64,000 nt of DNA from Halochromatium glycolicum (GTDB taxonomy: Bacteria > Pseudomonadota > Gammaproteobacteria > Chromatiales > Chromatiaceae), in assembly GCF_016584085.1 (NCBI RefSeq), contig NZ_NRSJ01000013.1, positions 1 to 64,000 on the forward strand, written 5' to 3'. Position numbers and translations under genes: made by a program. Below are positions 18,944 to 26,569 of this stretch, one piece after another (position 1 is the first letter of the stretch; every line of letters begins with the position of its first letter). A model generated the notes under the pieces. It was given only the letters and a program-made list of their open reading frames with translations, searched no databases and was not told the origin of the DNA.

Positions 18944-19606
18944 TCAGGCCGTGCGGCTGCGAGCACAGGGCAGGGCCATCGTCTTCTCCTTATACTCGCA
19001 GAGGTCGGAGATCGGACAATTCGGGCAGTCTGGAGAGCGTGCCTTGCAGACGTAGCGACCATGCAGGATGAGCCAGTGATGCGCATCTTTCAGGAATTCG
19101 GTCGGTACCAGACGCACAAGGCGTTGCTCGACGGCGAGGGGCGTCTTGCCGACTGCGAGGCCAGTGCGATTGGCGACCCGAAATATGTGCGTGTCAACGG
19201 CGATCGTCGGTTCTCCGAAGGCTGTATTCAAGACCACGTTCGCGGTCTTGCGTCCGACCCCAGGCAGTGCTTCGAGCGCCTTGCGGTCTCTCGGGACCAC
19301 GCCGGCGTGGTCGGAGACCAAACGCCGGCAGGTCTCGATGATGTTCTTTGCCTTGCTGTTGAACAGACCGATGGTCCGGATCTGTTCCTTGAGCCCTTCC
19401 TCGCCGAGCGCGAGGATCGCCGCAGGCGAGTTTGCGATCGCGAACAGCCGCGCCGTCGCCTTGTTCACCCCCTTGTCAGTCGCTTGAGCAGAGAGGATGA
19501 CCGCGATCAGAAGCTCGAAGGGTGAGCTGAACACCAGCTCGGTCGTCGGGGCAGGGTTGGCTGAGCGCAGCCGCTGAAAGATCGCCGTGCGCTTTTCCCG
19601 GTTCAC
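18944..19606 (-). CDS. nth: Endonuclease III
   Basis: DNA glycosylase/AP lyase for oxidised pyrimidines. The 220-aa protein has the helix-hairpin-helix LEALPGVGRKTANVVLN with the catalytic lysine near residue 120. The catalytic aspartate is in VDTHIFRVANR, and the [4Fe-4S] cysteines have the usual C-x6-C-x2-C-x5-C spacing near residues 187-203. The C-terminus extends about 15 residues beyond the cluster. Same strand as DUF1841, 159 bases upstream of it. Confidence 0.96.
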   Translation of the reverse strand: MNREKRTAIFQRLRSANPAPTTELVFSSPFELLIAVILSAQATDKGVNKATARLFAIANSPAAILALGEEGLKEQIRTIGLFNSKAKNIIETCRRLVSDHAGVVPRDRKALEALPGVGRKTANVVLNTAFGEPTIAVDTHIFRVANRTGLAVGKTPLAVEQRLVRLVPTEFLKDAHHWLILHGRYVCKARSPDCPNCPISDLCEYKEKTMALPCARSRTA

Positions 19607-19763
19607 TGGGCGGCCCTAGCAGAATCACCGAGTCGGCTGGATAACCTTATGATTTGTAATCGGTTCAAGCGCATTCCGTCGGGGCTTTTGGGATCGGTCT
19701 ACTCGATCGGATCATTCGTATCACGCGCCGAGTAAACGGGGTGCCGATGCGTTCTGCTTAGGA

Positions 19764-20387
19764 CTAGACCGCAGCCCGGTCACGCAGCACCTTGACCTGG
19801 AACAGGGTATTGCGTTCCTCTTCCTCGAGCGCCGACTGGATGAAGTGGATGCTGCGCTGGTAGAGCGGGATGATGTTGTACTTGAGCGCATTGACCCGCT
19901 TCTGCGCCTTGCGCTGCTCTTCCATGAGCCGATACAGGGCGATCTCGACCTCGCCGAGCCGCGCGAGCAGCACCGCCGCCTCGGCAAGGTGCTCGCGGGT
20001 GTTGTCGAAGCTTGCATCGGTCCCAAGCAGGCCGGTCGGCTTGATCGGCACCCGCTCCGCCGAAACCGCCGGATACTCGACGCCCAGGGAGCGCCGCGGC
20101 AGGATATCGACGTGCAGACCCGGACTTGCGCCCAGTGCGGCCTGACTGAGACCGCGGCTACCCATGCGCAGATGCGTGATCCCAAGGCAGCGATAGGCCT
20201 CCTCGAGCCCCCGCTCGGCGGCCTCGCGCAGGCGCCGGTACTCACCGATGCGCTCATAGACCAGCCGGGTCAGAAGCTCACGCTTGCGCTCCAGCAGGTC
20301 ATGCCCCTCCTCGAGGAAGCGGACCTGCTTCTTCAACGAAAGCAGGGTGTTCTTGGTCGGCGGGACCTTCAAGACTTGCTGCGCCAT
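19764..20387 (-). CDS. V-type ATP synthase subunit D (orphan)
   Basis: A 207-aa protein of the V/A-type ATPase D family, the central rotor stalk. The N-terminus VPPTKNTLLSLKKQVRFLEEGHDLLERKRELL and the C-terminal RVNALKYNIIPLYQRSIHFIQ are the two long paired helices that mark the family. No other V-ATPase subunit lies nearby: the gene stands alone between nth and a repeat-rich gap. Either the rest of the operon is elsewhere, or this is a remnant or a moonlighting copy. The reading frame is intact with all family landmarks, so it is not obviously decayed. Confidence 0.88.
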   Translation of the reverse strand: MAQQVLKVPPTKNTLLSLKKQVRFLEEGHDLLERKRELLTRLVYERIGEYRRLREAAERGLEEAYRCLGITHLRMGSRGLSQAALGASPGLHVDILPRRSLGVEYPAVSAERVPIKPTGLLGTDASFDNTREHLAEAAVLLARLGEVEIALYRLMEEQRKAQKRVNALKYNIIPLYQRSIHFIQSALEEEERNTLFQVKVLRDRAAV

Positions 20388-20682
20388 GGAACTGGACTCC
20401 GGGGCTGGCTGGACTGCCTGCGGACAAGCGACGGCTGCCCGCTATTGTGCCAAAAGACCGGGCAGCCTGAATGCAGGTCCTGGTCAAGCGCGGCGGCCGG
20501 TGCGTTCTGCATCAGCAGGACGGCTTGAGATTCGCTCAGAATTTGAATGCGCTCGAACGCTCATCTCATGGCAGGCTGCCACCCCGGACGATCAATCCCA
20601 GGCGATTCGCGGTAACAGCCGTGCCTCTGAGAGGCGCTCGATTGCCGCTTCTAGGGTTATCGCTGCCCGCCATGGTCGTGGG

Positions 20683-20752
20683 GTAGGAGCCCGCTTGCGG
20701 GCGATCTTCGCCGCCGCGAGCGCGGCCTGGTCGCCCGCAAGCGGGCTCCTAC
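20683..20752. repeat. REP-type palindrome with 22-bp perfect arms
   Basis: Positions 20683-20704 and 20731-20752 are exact inverted complements, beginning GTAGGAGCCC and ending GGGCTCCTAC, with a 26-base GC-rich spacer. GTAGGAGC-type palindromes are a common REP/BIME family in gammaproteobacteria, spread by RAYT transposases. No RAYT gene is present in this window. Confidence 0.8.
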
Positions 20753-20798
20753 AGCGCTGAGAGCCAGGTGGTAGGAAAAGGGTCTCGGTATAGTCACT

Positions 20799-20881
20799 CG
20801 CCCTGGTTTCCGGACAGGCTGAGCCCATCGGTGCTGACTATGCCGGCGCTTTCTGTCCGGCGATCAGGCGGAATGGCTATA
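20799..20881. repeat. 83-bp dispersed repeat, copy 2
   Basis: 79 of 83 identical to 18210-18292. In this copy the inner arms CCGGACAG (20810-20817) and CTGTCCGG (20853-20860) are perfectly complementary; copy 1 has one arm mismatch. Copies 2.6 kb apart argue for a mobile or recombination-spread element. Confidence 0.75.
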
Positions 20882-21027
20882 TTTCTGACGCGCTGCACTC
20901 GGCTCAAGCTCAGCTGGGGCTGGGGTCTAAGCCGGTGCCGCATGAGGTCAAAGAATCGCCTGCGCGCAGGCTATCGAGCGGCGTGGGGCCAGCGAGCAGG
21001 TGCCGGGAAGATGACGTAGCCGTGCGG

Positions 21028-22317
21028 TCAGAGCCCCCGTGCAAGGGTCGCGGCGCCGTAGGCAGCCTCCTGCTGCGATGCGGTCTCTACCGGCAGGCCG
21101 AGCACGCGGGCGCGGATTCGATTCCATTTTTCGTTGCGGGCGCCGCCGCCGGTGCTCAGGATGCGCTTCGGCCGCGGCGCGCCGAGCGCGCAGAGGCGTT
21201 GATAGCCCTCGCGCTCGATATGAGCGATGCCCTCCAGGATTCCGGCCAGGAACAGATGATCCTCGGCCGGGCGCGGGGTGAGACGGGGTGTGCGCTGCGG
21301 GTCTGGGGTTGGAAACCGCTCGCCCGGCCGCGGTAGCGGATAATAGTGGAGGCCGGTTGGCCGGTCAGGATCGATGCGCTCGCTCAGCCGCGCGAGCTCG
21401 GCGTCGCTGAAATACTGTCGCAGCACGGCACCGCCGCTGTTGGAGGCGCCGCCGGCGAGCCAGCGGTCGCCCATGCGATGGCTGTAGACGCCGCTTCGCG
21501 CGTCCTGCAGCGCGCACTCGGAGATCAGCTTCAGCGCGAGCGTGGAGCCGAGGCTGGTGACCGCGTCACCTGGCTCGCGCGCGCCAGCGGCCAGCGCGGC
21601 GGCGTTGCTGTCGGTCGTCCCGGCACAGACCCGCATCTCGGCTGGTAGGCCCAGGATGGCGGCGACCTCCGGATCGATGCTGCCGAGGTCGGAGCCAGGC
21701 GGATGGCATTGTGGCAGCTGGATCGGGCTGAGGTTGAGCCTGCCCAGCCAGGACGGCCAGCGCAGTTGTTCCGGATCGAACCCCAGCTTCAGGCCGTTGT
21801 TCCAGTCGCTATCGCCGAAGCGGCCGCGCAGCCGGCCGCCGATCCAGTCGGCTTGATGCAAGGCCAGCAAAGCTTGGTCGCGGCGCACCTGCGCGCGCAG
21901 ATAGAGGAGCTTCGCGAGCGAAGCACTCGGCCCCCGTGCTGGCGAGTCCTCCGGCGCTTGCTCGGCGACCTGCTCGGCCTGGGACAACGCGCGAGCGTCG
22001 TTGTACATCAAGGCCGGCGTCAACGCCCGACCCTCGCTATCGCACAACAGCAGGGTCGCTGACGTACCGTCGACGCAGAGCGCGCGCGGGCAATGGTCGT
22101 CGAGATTGGCCTGGAGTCGGCGCAGCACCGCTAAGGCGGCCTGCCACCAGAGCTCCGGATCTTGCTGGAGTGCATCAGGGCTTGGCGACTCGGGTGCGGG
22201 CAGCGAGGTTGATGCCGAGGCGATGGTGCTGCCGTCGGCATCGATCGCGATCGCGCGGCAGCCAGAGGTTCCGAGGTCGAGCCCGATCCAGCAATCGGGT
22301 GCGATGCTCGCGGTCAA
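21028..22317 (-). CDS. FGGY-family carbohydrate kinase, pentulose-kinase-like
   Basis: A 429-aa sugar kinase. The phosphate-binding loop [17 protein letters not shown] is at residue 10. The sugar-site region is [13 protein letters not shown], domain II starts near [13 protein letters not shown], and the FGGY signature region is near [16 protein letters not shown], followed by [11 protein letters not shown]. The short length and LDLGTSG start resemble the cyanobacterial/plant D-ribulose kinase (XK1-like) group more than xylulokinase XylB (about 490 aa); substrate is therefore a guess. It appears to begin with TTG that overlaps the queF stop (TTGA), giving tight coupling to queF. Confidence 0.85.
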   Translation of the reverse strand: MTASIAPDCWIGLDLGTSGCRAIAIDADGSTIASASTSLPAPESPSPDALQQDPELWWQAALAVLRRLQANLDDHCPRALCVDGTSATLLLCDSEGRALTPALMYNDARALSQAEQVAEQAPEDSPARGPSASLAKLLYLRAQVRRDQALLALHQADWIGGRLRGRFGDSDWNNGLKLGFDPEQLRWPSWLGRLNLSPIQLPQCHPPGSDLGSIDPEVAAILGLPAEMRVCAGTTDSNAAALAAGAREPGDAVTSLGSTLALKLISECALQDARSGVYSHRMGDRWLAGGASNSGGAVLRQYFSDAELARLSERIDPDRPTGLHYYPLPRPGERFPTPDPQRTPRLTPRPAEDHLFLAGILEGIAHIEREGYQRLCALGAPRPKRILSTGGGARNEKWNRIRARVLGLPVETASQQEAAYGAATLARGL

Positions 22318-22739
22318 GGCAGCTGGACCGGCGCCGGCGCGCTCCAGTCCGGTGCACGATGCTCTGCGACCACCGTGGTGTAGATGCCGCCGCGGACGTT
22401 GAACTCGGCGGTCAACCGCATGAATCTGGGCGCGGTTGCTGCGACGAGGTCCTCAAGGATGCGGTTCGTGACCGCCTCATGGAAGGCGCCCTCGTCACGA
22501 TACGACCAGACGTAGAGCTTCAGCGACTTGAGTTCGACGCATAACCTATCGGCCACGTACTCGAGTGTGAGCTCGGCGAAATCGGGTTGGCCAGTCTTCG
22601 GGCACAGGCAGGTGAACTCCGGCACCCGGATGCGGATGGTGTAATCACGCTCAGGCTGCGGGTTCGGGAAGGTTTCCAGGTTCTGGCTTAGCGCATTCGC
22701 CATCAAAACGGGCCTCGTTGCTTTTTCGGTCGATTTCAA
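22314..22739 (-). CDS. queF: NADPH-dependent 7-cyano-7-deazaguanine reductase
   Basis: Reduces preQ0 to preQ1 in queuosine synthesis for tRNA. At 141 residues it is the short, single-domain QueF type. The catalytic cysteine is in [18 protein letters not shown] (about residue 48), and the family motif [17 protein letters not shown] is at about residues 69-85. [16 protein letters not shown] closes the fold. The start at 22739 adds 12 residues to a possible start at 22703 ([10 protein letters not shown]), which is nearer to family usage. It overlaps the FGGY kinase downstream; no other queuosine gene is adjacent. Confidence 0.94.
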   Translation of the reverse strand: MKSTEKATRPVLMANALSQNLETFPNPQPERDYTIRIRVPEFTCLCPKTGQPDFAELTLEYVADRLCVELKSLKLYVWSYRDEGAFHEAVTNRILEDLVAATAPRFMRLTAEFNVRGGIYTTVVAEHRAPDWSAPAPVQLP

Positions 22740-23013
22740 CGAAGCATAGCGAGCTCAGGCACCGACTGCATTGCTCTAAGCCGGAGTGACGGCCTGCCCC
22801 TGGCGTCGGGGCACCCTTGGGGGCTCCCTGATTCCGACAATCCGCACCGCCGCGCTCGTTCTCGCAGGCCTGGCGGTTGGCCGCCGAACAAGACCCTGCC
22901 GCGGGCCGCAGCCCTGGATAAGGACGACCTGTGCCTGCCTTTCCAGGGCTGTTTGACCCGGGCAGCCGCATATCACCGCTGCGTTAAGGCCCGCGCTGCT
23001 GAGCGAGGTGGGC
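22740..23013. other. Gap between the queF start and the 5'-nucleotidase stop
   Basis: Contains the queF promoter, which I cannot place. A small GCCCC...GGGGC stem near 22796 is the only structure; no gene is supported. Confidence 0.35.
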
Positions 23014-26000
23014 CTAGATCTCGTCGACGTTTTCGAAGTCGAGCTCGTCGCCGACCGTGGTACCACGCAGCCGCACCGTCCCGACGCCGTCGCCATCCTC
23101 GGCAAGCTTCAGGTCATCGCCGATGGCTGAGCCATTGATGACGACCTCGAGGTCTCCGGCATCTTCTTCCTCGACCTCGACATCGCCTTCCACGTCGATC
23201 GCGCGCATGCGGACAAGCACGGAGGCGTCGCCTTCTTCCGATACCTTGATGCCTTCGTCGCCATTGCCAGCTGCATAGATGTTGATGAGATCAAGGTCGA
23301 CGTCGTTATCAGCGCCTTCCCCTTCGGTATCGAAGTCGAGACCTTCGTCGAAGTTGTCGATGATGTCGGCGTTTACGATGATCCCCGAAATGCCACCCGA
23401 GCCAGCCTCGTCGATGTCGAAGGCGTCGTCGACGTCCGGGTCGCCGTCGTCATCGCAGGCCGGATCAGCTGCAATGGGATCGACCCCTTCGTCTCGAATA
23501 TCCGAACAGTACGCGCCATTTCTCTCGAAAACCGAGTCGCGTACGTCGATGACGACACTTCCGGCGTCGCCCTCGTCGAGCTCGATCCCATCGGCGCCAA
23601 CGTTCTTGAACGTCGAGTTGGAGACGGTCAGATGAATATCGCCGTCTCCTCGATCATCGACTCGGACGCCGTCCGCATCCTGTTTGCCGAATCCGACGCC
23701 ATCGATCTCGACATTGGTCAGACGCATGAAGACTGAAGCCGGGGAGCCGATGCCTCCTCCTCCTTGGCCCGCGCTGCAGTCATCATTCGGGCAGTCGCGC
23801 ACATGCACGCCATGGTTGCCGGTGTCGCTGACCGACACATCGTTCAGGCTGACATTGACCTGACCGACGCGATCAGTTGGAACATCGATGAAGACTCCCT
23901 TTCCGCCACCTTGCTCGGTGATCGAGTAGCCACCTAGACCTTGGAAACTCAGTTTGGATAGGGAAAGGTCTGCACCTTTCGAGAGGTGGAGTAGGGCGTC
24001 GGCCGGATCGACTGAATCGATGCCCCAACGGATTACTTGCCCGGAACCGGCGATTGTCAGCGGCTTCGTTGAATCGTAATGGAGCGGGGATTGTACGACG
24101 ATCTCCGAAACGTACGGCTTGATGGTGATCTTGGTCGCGCCGCTGCCGAGAGCAGCGCGAAGGGAGCCTGGGCCATCATCCGCGCCGTTTGTGACGGTTG
24201 CGGGTCTCGGAATTGAGAGGACCAAGAGTCGGGCGTCTCGGATCGAGATGACGCCGTCGCCGTCAAGGTCGCATGCCGGACAACTGCTCGCTGGCCGGCG
24301 CAGGAAGGAGCGCAAGGTTTTCAGGTCCTCACGCTCGACCACGCCGTTCCCGTCTGCATCGCCTGCGATCGGCGGAGTTGGCACGGTGTCATCTCGGAAT
24401 GCAAGGTTCTGGATGCGCTCGTCCTCGCTGCGACCGGTGTCATCCCCATCGAATGGCTGAGTCCAGTAGTTGGCAAAGAGGTACTCGGCGAGCGCGTCTT
24501 GTTCGCTTCCATCGTCGGCGAACACGGCGTTACCCGATGCGGGGCCCTCCTCGACCAGCGAACGCGGATCGATCCTGTTGAAGGTGTCCAGGTCGGCGGT
24601 CTCGCCGACGGCCGGATCGAGGTTGGTATTCGGGAACGGATAGCCGTCGCCGCCGCCGATGAAGTTGCCGGTATCGTCGAAGCGCGGAGCGGCCAGGAAG
24701 CCGAGGGTCACGACCCGGAACAGCTCGTTCGCGTCGCCGGCGAGCTCGCCGTCCTGAACCAGCATTGCGACGAGCTCATCGTCTTCGGAGACGACCGCCG
24801 CGCTTTGAATCCGGTCGCCTTCATCCTTGCTTGCGTCATAGGAGAAGGTCACCCCCGTGACCTGCGGAAAACGGCCGCTGACCCCAGGGATGGCGCCCAC
24901 ACCGTGCTCGAGGAGGGCGACCAGCTCGGCCTTGGTGAGCGTCAGCAGTGTCAGGCCGTTGTTGAAGGCCAGCGTGGTCTGGATGTCGTTTTGGCTGATC
25001 CCGCCCTCGGGCTTGATCAGATTCCCGTCGCTGTCGAACACGGCCTCATTCGGCAGCCGGACCGCCTCGGTGCCGCCTGGCGGGACGATCGTCTGCCCGA
25101 TCGACGCCCGGATGCCGCCGCCGTTCTTTAACGAGACGAGCACGCTGGGGTCATAGAGCTGCGCGGTCGCGAGGTTGGCATCGGCGGTGAGATTGCCGAG
25201 ATTGGTCTCCTGGGTGCGGACCCCGTCCGGGTCGTCGCCTGCACCGGTACCGCTGCGGTTACCGTTCAGGAAGACATCGGCGATGCCGAAGACATTCGAC
25301 TCGGTCGCGATGATCTGCGCCTCGATGGCATCGGCGATCTCCTGGATCTCCGGGTCGATCAGTCCCTCGGCAGAGAGATCCGTAACCCCTTGCTCGTCGG
25401 TCGCGTAGGCCCCGCTGACTACGGGGTCATAGCTCGCCGGATCGATGACGCCAAAATCGTCGAAGTCGATCACGAGGCGGCCAACGTACTGATAGCTGCC
25501 GTCGGTGTTGACGACGGCAACCGGGTTGCCATCGAGGTCCTCGAAGAAGGTCGGATAATCGCCCTGTTCGCTGTCCCCGTCGCGCGGGCGGTCGTTCTCG
25601 TCGAACAGACGGGTGTTCGAGCCGCCGCCGACGATGATGTCGACGCCGCGCAGCCGCTCGGCGAGCGCAAACTCGATGTTGAGCTGCTGCATGTGCGCAA
25701 GCAGGATCACCTTGTTGATGTCCGGGTTTGCCGCGAGCAGGTCATCGATGCCCGCTTGGATCTCGGTCGCCAGGGCATCGAGCTGAGCCTCGGTTGGGCT
25801 CGCATCGAAGGGTGTGGGGAACACACCGACATCGCCAGGGCTCGAGATGCTCTTCAGGGTTGGTGTCGTCGCGCCGACCACGCCGATCGGCTCACCGTTA
25901 ACGTCGATGATCACCGATGAAGTGAGCTTGCCGGCCTGAGGCGTCTGTCCGCCCAAGACCTCGAGAGGTGCCATACTCGGATCGGTCGAATAGTCTAGGT

Positions 26001-26466
26001 TGGTCGACAGGTAGGGGAACGCGGCACCCGTGAAATCAGCGCCAAGGATCGTTCCTGGAGCACTGCCGTCGATGAGATCAGCCAGCGTCTCAGTCCCGAA
26101 GTCGAACTCATGGTTGCCGAAGGCGATCGCCTGAAAGCCCAGTTCGTTCTGGATCTGGATGTCGGCGATACCGGCCGATCCGAATGCCCCGGCGGAGGCG
26201 TCGAAGAAGAGGCCTGGAATGAACGCGTCGCCCGACGAGAGGACAATCGTGTTATCAGCGAGGCCGTCATTACTCAAATCTTCGGCTCGCAGGGCATTGA
26301 GCACCGCTGAGAAGCGCGGTGCATCCTGAACGGCTGCCGCGCCGGCTTCTTGGTCAGCGGCATGCAGCAGCTCGAGCTTGAACTCGGCGTACGCAGTTGG
26401 ACTGAGGCTCGCCCCGAGCACGAGGCCCGAGGAAAGCAGCGCGAGGCGTGGTATCGAAGCGGTCAT
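23014..26466 (-). CDS. Secreted 5'-nucleotidase with dockerin-like and beta-helix regions
   Basis: A 1,150-aa secreted phosphoesterase. The start at 26466 gives a signal peptide (MTASIPRLALL, cleavage near AYAEF); the longer frame from 26529 has none. Residues about 25-330 are the calcineurin-like metal domain (AFGNHEFDFG, VILLAHMQQ) and about 370-640 the 5'-nucleotidase C-domain (NAD-like loop NGGGIRASIG). A dockerin-like EF-hand pair follows (GDADGNGVVEREDL and CDLDGDGVISIRDARL, near residues 705-755). The last 350 residues are a very acidic right-handed beta-helix with many Asp/Gly turns. Probably cell-surface or extracellular, releasing phosphate from nucleotides, and paired with the nuclease upstream. 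Confidence 0.85.
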   Translation of the reverse strand: MTASIPRLALLSSGLVLGASLSPTAYAEFKLELLHAADQEAGAAAVQDAPRFSAVLNALRAEDLSNDGLADNTIVLSSGDAFIPGLFFDASAGAFGSAGIADIQIQNELGFQAIAFGNHEFDFGTETLADLIDGSAPGTILGADFTGAAFPYLSTNLDYSTDPSMAPLEVLGGQTPQAGKLTSSVIIDVNGEPIGVVGATTPTLKSISSPGDVGVFPTPFDASPTEAQLDALATEIQAGIDDLLAANPDINKVILLAHMQQLNIEFALAERLRGVDIIVGGGSNTRLFDENDRPRDGDSEQGDYPTFFEDLDGNPVAVVNTDGSYQYVGRLVIDFDDFGVIDPASYDPVVSGAYATDEQGVTDLSAEGLIDPEIQEIADAIEAQIIATESNVFGIADVFLNGNRSGTGAGDDPDGVRTQETNLGNLTADANLATAQLYDPSVLVSLKNGGGIRASIGQTIVPPGGTEAVRLPNEAVFDSDGNLIKPEGGISQNDIQTTLAFNNGLTLLTLTKAELVALLEHGVGAIPGVSGRFPQVTGVTFSYDASKDEGDRIQSAAVVSEDDELVAMLVQDGELAGDANELFRVVTLGFLAAPRFDDTGNFIGGGDGYPFPNTNLDPAVGETADLDTFNRIDPRSLVEEGPASGNAVFADDGSEQDALAEYLFANYWTQPFDGDDTGRSEDERIQNLAFRDDTVPTPPIAGDADGNGVVEREDLKTLRSFLRRPASSCPACDLDGDGVISIRDARLLVLSIPRPATVTNGADDGPGSLRAALGSGATKITIKPYVSEIVVQSPLHYDSTKPLTIAGSGQVIRWGIDSVDPADALLHLSKGADLSLSKLSFQGLGGYSITEQGGGKGVFIDVPTDRVGQVNVSLNDVSVSDTGNHGVHVRDCPNDDCSAGQGGGGIGSPASVFMRLTNVEIDGVGFGKQDADGVRVDDRGDGDIHLTVSNSTFKNVGADGIELDEGDAGSVVIDVRDSVFERNGAYCSDIRDEGVDPIAADPACDDDGDPDVDDAFDIDEAGSGGISGIIVNADIIDNFDEGLDFDTEGEGADNDVDLDLINIYAAGNGDEGIKVSEEGDASVLVRMRAIDVEGDVEVEEEDAGDLEVVINGSAIGDDLKLAEDGDGVGTVRLRGTTVGDELDFENVDEI

Positions 26467-26569
26467 TGTGGACTCCAGTAGGTTCGTTGGTGACATCGGA
26501 TTTTTAGGACGAGTCGCAGCGCGCGGCACAGACTGGATGCGCGCTACTGACTGGGGTTGCGCGTGCTGC

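Larger units (their letters stand above)
20388..21027. other. 640-bp repeat-rich intergenic region
   Basis: Between the convergent-facing ends of the V-ATPase D gene's upstream side and the FGGY kinase stop. Short open frames have no domain signal. It holds a REP-type palindrome (20683-20752) and a second copy of the 83-bp repeat (20799-20881). The remainder shows nothing I can support. Confidence 0.55.
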
